A DNA stretch of 64,000 nt from Arthrobacter antibioticus (GTDB lineage: Bacteria > Actinomycetota > Actinomycetes > Actinomycetales > Micrococcaceae). Both the position numbers and the translations under genes were made by a program. Below the pieces are notes generated by a model. It was not told the DNA's origin, made no database searches, and saw only the letters and a program-made list of their open reading frames with translations. The DNA is taken from NCBI RefSeq assembly GCF_030063205.1, contig NZ_JASISQ010000005.1, positions 1-64,000 of the forward strand. The letters run 5' to 3'. Positions 57,304 to 64,000 of the stretch are shown here, piece after piece (position 1 is the stretch's first letter; each line of letters begins with the position of its first letter).

Positions 57304-59634
57304 TTACGGTGCGTTGTTAAGCAAGATCTGCAGCAGCAGGACTGCGCCGGCTTTATCCAAGGGGTTATTCTTGTTGCCGCATTTAGGGGATTGGACACAT
57401 GAGGGGCACCCGGACTGACACTCACACGCTTGGATAGCTTCCATGGTGGCCCTGAGCCAGACACGAGCCATATCGAATCCACGCTCGGCAAACCCCGCAC
57501 CTCCGGGATGGCCGTCATAGACAAACACTGTTGGTTGTCCGGTGTCAGCGTGAATGGCGGTGGATACGCCGCCAACATCCCATCTGTCGCTGGAGGCGAC
57601 TAGTGGGAGCAGGCCGATGGCCGCATGCTCGGCGGCGTGCAGGGCACCCGGAAATTGTGGTTCCACCAGGCCACCGGCTAGCAGCGTCGCATTGTCCACG
57701 GTGAACCAGACAGCCTTGGTGAAGAGGTCCCTGGCTTCTAGCTCCAGCGGTTCCTCGCCCAATACTTCATTGGAGATGATGGCCTTACGTTGGAAGGAAA
57801 CAACCTGGGTTTGGACTTGGACGGATCCAAAGTGCATTTCCACCGGGCCCCACAATTCGTGTTTTGTCGATTCCAGCACCTCGATCTGTGTGACATCTCG
57901 TGCAGTGGTGTAGAAATCTGGTGTGCCACGGCGTACCAGGGCGCAATGCTCTGCCTCATTGAGTTCAAGCACCACGTAATTTGTCCCCTGATGAACGTAG
58001 ACGGCGCCTGTATGAGCTTGATAGTGGGACTGCGGCGAGCCCATTGTTCCCAGCAGAGTACCGGTGTCTGCCTCAATGATGTTGATGGGCCCACCACCGT
58101 CTTCACGCAGATTTACCATGGCGGCTGCGTTTTGAGGATGTGTCCAAAACCAACCGGCAGGACGTTTTCGCAAATATCCCTGCGCTACCAACTGCTCCAG
58201 TAAAGCAGGAGTAGTTGAGTCAAAAAGGGCCAAGTCCTGTTCAGTGATGGGAAGCTCCGCGGCAGCTGCACAGAGGTGAGGACCAAGAACGTATGGATTG
58301 GCAGGATCGAACACTGTAGCCTCCACCGCCCGGTCAAAGATTGCTTCCGGATGGTGAACCAGGAATGTGTCCAACGGGTCATCGCTTGCCACAAACGCGG
58401 CCAAGGCGTCTTGGCCGGACCGCCCTGCCCTGCCGATCTGTTGAAAGAAGGAGGCTCTAGTGCCTGGCCAGCCAGCAACCAGGACGGCGTCCAGGCCGGA
58501 GATGTCAATGCCAAGTTCCAGTGCAGAAGTACTTGAAACACCCAGAAGGTCTCCCGCACGCAAAGCCTTCTCAAGCTCACGGCGCTCCTCCGGCAAATAA
58601 CCTGAACGGTAAGCAGCAACCCGAGGAGGAAGACTCGGATCCACGTCCTCCAAGAGTCTTTTGGTCACACTAGAGATGGTTTCAGCGCCGCGCCTAGACT
58701 TTATGAATGCAATGGTCCGAACATGCGAGGAGACAAGGTTAGCTAACAAATCAGAGGTTTCAGCAATGGCAGTGCGACGGGACTTGGCTCCGTTCTCACC
58801 CTTAAAGTCGGTCAACTCCGGCTCCCACAAGGCAACTGTGGTTGCACCATGAGGGGAGCAGTCTTCAGTGCTGGTCGTGACGTCTGCTCCGATTAGACGA
58901 GAAAAGGCAGTGCCAGGATCCGCAGAAGTGGCTGAAGCCCCAATGAAAACAGGCTCTGACCCGTAGTGCGCGCATATCCGGCGCAATCGACGAAGCAGCA
59001 CGGCCACATGGGAGCCGAAAACGCCGCGGTAACTGTGGGCTTCATCGACGATGACATATTTCAGACGCTTGAAAAAATGGGCCCACCACGTGTGGTTGGG
59101 CAGGACACCAAAATGGAGCATATCCGGATTGCACAAGATGAAATTACTGTGGTCCCGAATCCAACGACGGTCAGTTGTGGCAGTGTCACCGTCGTAAGTG
59201 GAAGCACGAAGAGTGGACAGTTTCAGTGCGTTCAACGCGGCCAGTTGGTCTGCGGCGAGCGCCTTGGTGGGAGAAAGATACAAGGCAACTGCGCCGTTGG
59301 CCTCTAGTTGGCCAGGATTTTCCCTTACCGCAAGTGCGGCTCTATGAACAGCATCGACCGCGGGCAGCTGATACGCCAGGGACTTCCCCGAAGCTGTTCC
59401 TGTTGCGATGATTGTGTGCTGGCCCTGGTGGGCGGCGTTAGCTCCTAGTATCTGGTGACGCCACGGCTGCACCACGCCAAGGAATGAATAGGCGCTGACA
59501 AGGTCGGGATGGACCCACTCGGGCCATGCCTCGTTGATGGCTTGCCGGGACGGAATCCTGTGGACGTGTTGCAATTGCGGAGGATTCATTCCTCCGCCCA
59601 GCAAAGAGATCAACGAAGTATTTGTGGGCATCAC
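57304..59634 (-). CDS. DEAH-box helicase of the secretion neighbourhood
   Basis: A 776-residue superfamily 2 helicase. The N-terminal RecA-like domain has TGTASGKSLAYQLP (Walker A), KYVIVDEAHSYRGVFG (DEAH motif II) and GASATSADP (motif III). The second domain has SSTSALELGIDISGLDAVL and QQIGRAGRSGQDALA (motif VI). The C-terminal DUF1998-like region ends in the cysteine cluster CECQSGCPSC...CGNKNNPLDK. The family, Rv3649 in mycobacteria, is related to Hrq1/MrfA repair helicases that clear DNA crosslinks. It converges with the Tad operon and is not part of its transcript. Confidence 0.93.
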   Translation of the reverse strand: MMPTNTSLISLLGGGMNPPQLQHVHRIPSRQAINEAWPEWVHPDLVSAYSFLGVVQPWRHQILGANAAHQGQHTIIATGTASGKSLAYQLPAVDAVHRAALAVRENPGQLEANGAVALYLSPTKALAADQLAALNALKLSTLRASTYDGDTATTDRRWIRDHSNFILCNPDMLHFGVLPNHTWWAHFFKRLKYVIVDEAHSYRGVFGSHVAVLLRRLRRICAHYGSEPVFIGASATSADPGTAFSRLIGADVTTSTEDCSPHGATTVALWEPELTDFKGENGAKSRRTAIAETSDLLANLVSSHVRTIAFIKSRRGAETISSVTKRLLEDVDPSLPPRVAAYRSGYLPEERRELEKALRAGDLLGVSSTSALELGIDISGLDAVLVAGWPGTRASFFQQIGRAGRSGQDALAAFVASDDPLDTFLVHHPEAIFDRAVEATVFDPANPYVLGPHLCAAAAELPITEQDLALFDSTTPALLEQLVAQGYLRKRPAGWFWTHPQNAAAMVNLREDGGGPINIIEADTGTLLGTMGSPQSHYQAHTGAVYVHQGTNYVVLELNEAEHCALVRRGTPDFYTTARDVTQIEVLESTKHELWGPVEMHFGSVQVQTQVVSFQRKAIISNEVLGEEPLELEARDLFTKAVWFTVDNATLLAGGLVEPQFPGALHAAEHAAIGLLPLVASSDRWDVGGVSTAIHADTGQPTVFVYDGHPGGAGFAERGFDMARVWLRATMEAIQACECQSGCPSCVQSPKCGNKNNPLDKAGAVLLLQILLNNAP

Positions 59635-59655
59635 ATCATTGTGCCACCGCTACCA

Positions 59656-60369
59656 TTACAGCCTTGTCATCTGCGCCAGTCGCTCCTTGGGCACCAGAAC
59701 AGTGACGGGGCTTAGAGAGGCCCAGCCAAGTTTGCTGTACAGGCGTTGGCCGCGCGTGCTGGCCAAGAGCAGACCGGTGGTCACAGGGTAGTCAAGGGCC
59801 TTGGCGGTGAGAGTTTTCATCATGAGCATCCCGAATCCGCGGCGGCGGTAGGCGGCACGCGTTTTTAGCCCGTCAAAAATCGCATTCTCACCATATATGC
59901 CGACCGTTCCTCTGGCCATGACTGTTTCTCCCCGCACGATGGCCACTGAAAAACGGGCTTGGCAGGGAGAGGTAGTGCGTTTTCCACCAAATTTTTTGAC
60001 CAGTAGAGTCAACTCAGGATCACCAAGGAAAGGGTCTTGGTTATCTTGGTTTTCCATGTCACACATCATGAGATGTTCAGAGGTTGAGACCATGCCCATT
60101 TTGGCGTGGTGCGCAAGCTTTACATATTCATGCACACGAGGTCCGATCACGCATAACGCCCGTTTCGGCGAAGCCGCTACTTCAGCAGCCAAGGCTGTAA
60201 AAGCAGCAGGGGAAGGATCGCAGGTGAAATACTCCCAGTCACTGCTTCGATCAAGCCTTAGGGCGGCCCAATAGTCTTCCCCCGAGCGGGTTTGATAGCT
60301 TCGTAGCGCGCTCCAGCCGGTAAACCATGCCTCTGCATGCTCTCTCAGTTCTTTGGCACCAACCAACAT
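59656..60369 (-). CDS. GNAT-family N-acetyltransferase
   Basis: A 237-residue protein. The C-terminal GNAT domain has the acetyl-CoA loop TRAAYRRRGFGMLMMKTL and the final TRGQRLYSKLGW; the N-terminal 130 residues are a degenerate second domain, as in other two-domain acetyltransferases. The substrate is unknown. It is 21 bases upstream of the helicase start and on the same strand, so it may be cotranscribed with it. Confidence 0.88.
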   Translation of the reverse strand: MLVGAKELREHAEAWFTGWSALRSYQTRSGEDYWAALRLDRSSDWEYFTCDPSPAAFTALAAEVAASPKRALCVIGPRVHEYVKLAHHAKMGMVSTSEHLMMCDMENQDNQDPFLGDPELTLLVKKFGGKRTTSPCQARFSVAIVRGETVMARGTVGIYGENAIFDGLKTRAAYRRRGFGMLMMKTLTAKALDYPVTTGLLLASTRGQRLYSKLGWASLSPVTVLVPKERLAQMTRL

Positions 60370-60444
60370 GTCCTCAGCCTAGCCCCGGACGGTGGGGTCA
60401 GCCGTGAATGCCGGCATTTGGTGGCGCAAAGTAGGCTTTAAGAC

Positions 60445-61338
60445 GTGTCGATGAACAAAATTGTGCTTTTTTATGGTTTTACCCCGCTCAGTGATCCGAC
60501 GGCGATCAGACTGTGGCAGCGCGCGTTGGGTGAGAAGCTGCACCTCAAGGGTCGCATCATCATCTCCAAGGATGGCATCAACGCCACTGTGGGTGGTGAC
60601 ATCAGAGACCTGAAACAATACCTAAAAGCCACGCGTGAGTATCCCGGTTTTAAGGACATGGACATCAAATGGTCCGATGGCATGGGGGATGATTTTCCTC
60701 GTCTGAGTGTGAAAGTCCGTGAGGAAATTGTCAGCTTCGGCGCGCCCGGTGAGCTCAAAGTAGATCAAAACGGCGTCGTGGGAGGGGGCACTCACCTGCA
60801 ACCCGAAGAACTCCACGAGCTCGTTGCCGCCAAGGAAGCCAACGGCGATGAAGTTGTGTTCTTCGACGGCCGCAACGCTTTCGAAGCCCAAATCGGTAAG
60901 TTTAAAGATGCCATAGTCCCGGACGTCGCCACCACAGCAGACTTCATCAAGGAACTGGACTCCGGTAAATACGACGGGCTCAAAGACAAACCGGTTGTCA
61001 CGTACTGCACGGGTGGGATCCGCTGTGAAGTCCTCAGCTCGCTTATGATCAACCGTGGCTTTAAAGAGGTCTACCAAATGGACGGCGGCATAGTCCGCTA
61101 CGGAGAAACGTTCAAGGACAAAGGCCTGTGGGAAGGCTCGCTCTATGTGTTTGACAAGCGCATGCACCTTGAATTCAGTGACGAAGCTCTAGAAATCGGC
61201 CATTGCATCCGATGCAATAAACCCAGCAATAAGTTTGAGAACTGCTCCAACCCAAGCTGTCGAAATCTCAATCTTTACTGTGCTGACTGCGCCAGCACAC
61301 CCGAAACGTTGCTCTGCCCCCAAGGCTGCACCGACTAG
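60445..61338 (+). CDS. trhO: tRNA uridine(34) hydroxylase (rhodanese-type, TrhO/YceA)
   Basis: A 297-residue enzyme that forms 5-hydroxyuridine at tRNA position 34 using oxygen. The N-terminal acylphosphatase-like domain has [16 protein letters not shown]; the rhodanese domain has [12 protein letters not shown] with the active Cys and [10 protein letters not shown]; the C-terminus has a cysteine-rich part ([22 protein letters not shown]). The start is GTG 60445 or ATG 60451. Ends just before a tandem repeat. Confidence 0.93.
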   Translation: MSMNKIVLFYGFTPLSDPTAIRLWQRALGEKLHLKGRIIISKDGINATVGGDIRDLKQYLKATREYPGFKDMDIKWSDGMGDDFPRLSVKVREEIVSFGAPGELKVDQNGVVGGGTHLQPEELHELVAAKEANGDEVVFFDGRNAFEAQIGKFKDAIVPDVATTADFIKELDSGKYDGLKDKPVVTYCTGGIRCEVLSSLMINRGFKEVYQMDGGIVRYGETFKDKGLWEGSLYVFDKRMHLEFSDEALEIGHCIRCNKPSNKFENCSNPSCRNLNLYCADCASTPETLLCPQGCTD

Positions 61339-61340
61339 TC

Positions 61341-61462
61341 CCCACGCCCTCCCAACACTCGCAAGCTCGTGCCGGGTCCCCCGGGCGCGTGGGCCCACCC
61401 ACGCCCTCCCAACACTCGCAAGCTCGTGCCGGGTCCCCCGGGCGCGTGGGCCCACCCACGCC
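61341..61462 (+). repeat. Tandem repeat of 57 bases, two full copies and part of a third
   Basis: The units share CACGCCCTCCCAACACTC, GCAAGCTCGTGCCGGGTCCC and CCGGGCGCGTGGGCCCAC; copies are essentially identical. The third copy ends after CCACGCCC. Each unit contains the palindromic CCCGGG and GGGCCC. It follows the trhO stop codon; it may work as a terminator-like or simply as an expanded minisatellite. Confidence 0.9.
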
Positions 61463-61551
61463 CATGCCCTCCACAGCCTCCCGTGGGAATCTGGTGAGTG
61501 TAGGACTACCGGCGCCCTCCCGCTTTATCGGTGCGTGGGAGAATGATCGGC

Positions 61552-62067
61552 ATGACCTTGAATGACGAGCTTGACCATCTTTTAGCCACCCGGGACCGCA
61601 ACAACATGGCGCCAACGATCGAGGCTGTGCTGTGCCTCCATGCAGCTCATCCCGAGAACGCTCGCGTGCTTTATGAGGTTGCGGGCGCTTATGACACGGC
61701 AGGTCAAGAACAAGTAGCGCAGGGGTTTTACGAGCGAGCTCTTGAGGCCGGTCTGGAAGGTGATCTTCTTCGCCGATGCTATGTTCAATATGGTTCCACC
61801 CTCCGGAACGTGGGTGAGTTCGGGAAGTCCCGTGATGTTTTTGCAGCAGCCCGCAAAGAGTTCCCCGATTCCCCTGCGTTGGCTGTATTTGAAGCAATCA
61901 CGTTCCATGCGGAGGGACGAGCAAATGAAGCTTTTGCTTCGCTACTCGAGCTGACGGTGGACTACGTAGAAAGTTCCGATATAGATCGTTACAAGAGCGC
62001 TATTAGCGGAAACGCAGCTTACATCCGGTCTCTGGACAGAAACGAAGCACCTGCCTCAGGCACGTAA
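61552..62067 (+). CDS. Tetratricopeptide-repeat protein
   Basis: A 171-residue soluble protein of helical repeats: NARVLYEVAGAYDTAGQEQVAQGFYERALEAG and the following LRRCYVQYGSTLRNVGEFGKSRDVFAAARKEFPDSP are two TPR units. It resembles the tetratrico-peptide repeat family seen in Bacillus and actinobacteria without known ligand. The start at 61552 follows GGGAG ten bases before; ATG 61543 in frame is the alternative. Single gene. Confidence 0.85.
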   Translation: MTLNDELDHLLATRDRNNMAPTIEAVLCLHAAHPENARVLYEVAGAYDTAGQEQVAQGFYERALEAGLEGDLLRRCYVQYGSTLRNVGEFGKSRDVFAAARKEFPDSPALAVFEAITFHAEGRANEAFASLLELTVDYVESSDIDRYKSAISGNAAYIRSLDRNEAPASGT

Positions 62068-62174
62068 CGCCGAGCAATCAAGTAACCGGTCATCGGCATA
62101 AAGGAATCTGCATAAGTTTGTTGGTGCCAGGTAGCGCCAGGATGACAGAAATAGATCTTCAGGAAGGCAGCATC

Positions 62175-62723
62175 ATGTGGAATGAATTTGGCTTGACTTG
62201 GGGCGATGCTGGCCGGGTAGTGCTCTCCGCAGTGGGGTTGTACGCTCTTGTGCTGCTTCTGATTCGGTTCATGGGCCAGCGCACTATGGCGAACTTGTCC
62301 AGCTTTGATCTCGCGGCCGCGGTTGCCCTCGGCGCTGTTGTGGGACGGGCAATACTGGGTTACACCCCTACGTTGGTGGCCGGAGCCTTGGGCTTGGTGA
62401 CGTTGCTGGTTCTGCAGGCGCTCACGGGGCAGCTGCGCCGCTTTCCCGGAGGCCTAGCCGCGGTCAATAACCGCGCGTATCTGCTCATGGCTGGAAGCGA
62501 GATCGTTGTCTCAAACCTTCGCAGAACGCACGTCTCGGAGGCGGAAATTACCGCGCGGCTACGCGTGGCCGGTATCCGCAGCCGCAAGGAAGTCGCCTGT
62601 GTGATCCTTGAATCGACAGGAGAAATCAGTGTGTTGCGAGCAGGTTTCCCTATTGAACCGGAGTTTCTTGCCAATGTGAAGGGTGCGGAGCTAATTCCAG
62701 CATCATATCTAGCCGTCCCCTAG
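62175..62723 (+). CDS. YetF/YcaP-family (DUF421) membrane protein
   Basis: A 182-residue inner-membrane protein with three helices in the first 90 residues (VVLSAVGLYALVLLLIRF, DLAAAVALGAVVGRAIL, TLVAGALGLVTLLVLQAL) and a cytoplasmic domain with NNRAYLLMAGSEIVVSNLRR and RVAGIRSRKEVACVILESTGEISVL. That is the typical DUF421 arrangement. ATG 62175 has AGGAAGGCAGCATC ahead of it. Function unknown; Bacillus YetF affects envelope stress responses. Confidence 0.9.
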   Translation: MWNEFGLTWGDAGRVVLSAVGLYALVLLLIRFMGQRTMANLSSFDLAAAVALGAVVGRAILGYTPTLVAGALGLVTLLVLQALTGQLRRFPGGLAAVNNRAYLLMAGSEIVVSNLRRTHVSEAEITARLRVAGIRSRKEVACVILESTGEISVLRAGFPIEPEFLANVKGAELIPASYLAVP

Positions 62724-62783
62724 TCCTCCCCCGGCTACTGCTTGCCCGAGCGCAACCTGTGTGAACGCCGAAAAAAGACAGCG

Positions 62784-63764
62784 TCAACCCTCCTGCTGAG
62801 CCTGCGGACGCCCTGCTGGATTAGGGTCGTATAAGTGAACCAACTCCGCCCCTAGAGCGGCCAAATGAGTTTTGACCGCTTCAGGTTCCAGTACTTCCAC
62901 GCCACCTCCCCAACCCGCGAGCTGTTCTGCGATCGAGCGGGCCATTGGCGCCGCGACTTGCAACCGAACCCGTCCGTCAGCATCGAGGCCGAGCTCCTGG
63001 CAGTGACGGCCAAAATGTTCGCGAAGTGGCAGAACCAGGCCAGGATCGGTAAGTATTGTGGCTTGGACCAGGGAGCGTCGCTGCTCGAGGTCCTCAACTA
63101 TAAGCCCCCATTCACGCGTCAGCTCGAAGTTGCTGGGACGGGTAGAGGCAAGGTCGCTAACTACTGTCTCAATGATCCGCTCTATACGGAACGTGCGCTG
63201 CCCCGCCTCGGTTCCGGCGATGAGGTACCAGATATTGTTTTTGCTAACTACGCCCCACGGGTCAACCAAGCGTCGGGTTAATTCATGGGCATGATTTTCA
63301 TATTCGAGCGTGACCTTGCGGCCAGCAACAATGGCGTCCTGAAGTGCAGCAACCGGTTCGGGGCGGAGGTGCTCATGCTCACCCCACGGCGTGGGATCCA
63401 GAGCCATGGCAGTGGCCGCCGTTTGAGCCTGAGCGCGAAAGGTCTGGGGCAGGGCCTGCACAAGCTTCGACAGAGCAGAACGCGCCGTGGAATCCAATGT
63501 TGCGGCAGAACCTGTGAGCAAAAACAGGGCCCTTACTTCACCCAAAGTCAGGCCCGTCAGATCCGTGCGAGCACCACCGAGCAATGTCCAGCCGCCACCA
63601 CGCCCTGGTTGCGCGTACACAGGAATGCCCGCCGTGGACAGCGCCACGAAATCACGCCGGCTGGTCGCCAGAGACACCTCGAGCTCTGCTGCGACTTCGG
63701 CGGCGGTAACCCGGCCGCGGGCCTGCATTTGCAACAACGTGGCAAGCAGCCTGTCCGCTCTCAT
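62784..63764 (-). CDS. WYL-domain transcriptional regulator
   Basis: A 326-residue regulator of the DeoR/WYL type. The N-terminal winged helix is RADRLLATLLQMQARGRVTAAEVA, then ELEVSLATSRRDFVALS; the WYL domain shows VTLEYENHAHELTRRLVDPWGVVSKNNIWYLIAG and the C-terminal WCX-like extension. The ATG at 63764 is the last good start before the HTH; the open frame reaches 63845 and would swallow the palindrome. A perfect 33-base palindrome lies 16 bases upstream and the VOC gene is divergent, so the regulator probably controls itself and that gene. The ligand is unknown. Confidence 0.9.
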   Translation of the reverse strand: MRADRLLATLLQMQARGRVTAAEVAAELEVSLATSRRDFVALSTAGIPVYAQPGRGGGWTLLGGARTDLTGLTLGEVRALFLLTGSAATLDSTARSALSKLVQALPQTFRAQAQTAATAMALDPTPWGEHEHLRPEPVAALQDAIVAGRKVTLEYENHAHELTRRLVDPWGVVSKNNIWYLIAGTEAGQRTFRIERIIETVVSDLASTRPSNFELTREWGLIVEDLEQRRSLVQATILTDPGLVLPLREHFGRHCQELGLDADGRVRLQVAAPMARSIAEQLAGWGGGVEVLEPEAVKTHLAALGAELVHLYDPNPAGRPQAQQEG

Positions 63765-63779
63765 GGCATAAGTTTGACA

Positions 63780-63812
63780 GATGAAAGTGCTCACCAGGTG
63801 AGCACTTTCATC
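63780..63812. promoter_or_regulatory. Perfect palindromic operator between WYL regulator and VOC gene
   Basis: Arms GATGAAAGTGCTCACC and GGTGAGCACTTTCATC flank a single A. A further half-site, GTGAGCA, lies at 63834-63840. It sits between divergent genes directly ahead of the regulator start, where the promoters must be. Confidence 0.8.
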
Positions 63813-63884
63813 CGTCATGCTGATGGATATCAAGTGAGCAGCCACACACCTGCTCAGATAACCGCATCAGCAAAGGGAGCAACG

Positions 63885-64000
63885 ATGTTTCAAGGACTAG
63901 CCACTATAAGTTTCTACGCGGACGACCTGGTCGCGGCAGCACACTGGTACACCGAGTTGCTCGGGGTCGAACCTTATTACGTGTTTCCTGCGCAGCCTGC
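63885..64000 (+). CDS. VOC-family protein (start only)
   Basis: The first 38 codons of a gene that leaves the window. The product begins MFQGLATISFYADDLVAAAH and continues with WYTELLGVEPYYVF, the first beta-alpha-beta unit of glyoxalase/dioxygenase-type (VOC) proteins. The ribosome binding site AAAGGGAGCAACG is good. It is divergent from the WYL regulator and shares its operator region. Confidence 0.8.
   Translation, partial: MFQGLATISFYADDLVAAAHWYTELLGVEPYYVFPAQP

Noticed and set aside
61268-61897. 209-codon minus-strand frame through the tandem repeat
   Set aside because: Its repetitive R/G/P composition comes from the 57-base repeat, and it runs antisense to the TPR gene.

Overview
The window is chromosomal DNA of a high-GC Gram-positive bacterium, most probably Arthrobacter or a close relative in the Micrococcaceae. 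Three things point there: the protein sequences; the order ponA / metallophosphoesterase / tRNA-Pro / DUF4177 / ridA / NUDIX / crp / nth / CoA-NUDIX / marP / acs; and the Tad-pilus 'helicase/secretion neighbourhood' (ssd, tadA, tadB, tadC, DUF4244 pilin, two TadE-like genes, DEAH helicase). Both gene orders are conserved from mycobacteria to Arthrobacter. No database was searched; all names come from recognisable motifs.

Layout. 1-2.8 kb: purF-purM (minus). 3.1-10.6 kb: a LuxR-type regulator lacking its P-loop, then two secreted GH18 chitinases with chitin-binding modules. 10.7-15.4 kb (minus): small membrane protein, sterol-carrier-like protein, asparaginase-like protein, a lipoprotein resembling an alpha-lytic-protease prodomain, and a wall-anchored S1 protease. 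15.8-18.1 kb: purD-purC. 18.1-25.4 kb (minus): XRE/TPR regulator, polytopic membrane protein, YjdM, tRNA-Pro(CGG), metallophosphoesterase, class A PBP. 25.4-27.0 kb: DUF4177, RidA, NUDIX. 27.0-31.2 kb: glycosyltransferase plus an SDR / metallo-beta-lactamase / ketosynthase III cluster. 31.3-39.3 kb: Crp, MarP, AroQ, Acs, a membrane protein, Nth, CoA pyrophosphatase. 39.3-45.3 kb: stand-alone family A DNA polymerase and the start of the Tad locus. 45.86-56.01 kb: an integrated element of about 10.15 kb. 56.0-59.6 kb: the rest of the Tad locus. 59.6-64.0 kb: GNAT, TrhO, TPR protein, YetF-like protein, WYL regulator and the start of a VOC protein.

The main discovery is the element. It is inserted inside the DUF4244/Flp pilin gene: the 5' part (to about 45861) and the 3' part (from about 56012) join in frame if the intervening DNA is removed. 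It encodes a large serine recombinase, an excisionase-like HTH protein, a DUF3631 ATPase and a run of small phage-type genes, but no virion or conjugation genes. Its cargo is a tightly overlapping operon of NUDIX hydrolase, low-molecular-weight tyrosine phosphatase and a protein with the R / S-T-S / E-x-E pattern of ADP-ribosyltransferases. This is a plausible undescribed defence or toxin module. A duplicated, structured non-coding segment lies behind the integrase, and two paralogous HTH genes with a 42-residue membrane peptide sit at the right end.

Other noteworthy points are the separation of a protease from a prodomain-like lipoprotein, perfect palindromes in front of the second chitinase and of the WYL regulator, and an Ole-like ketosynthase/reductase/hydrolase set placed where mycobacteria carry a single metallo-beta-lactamase gene between ridA and crp.
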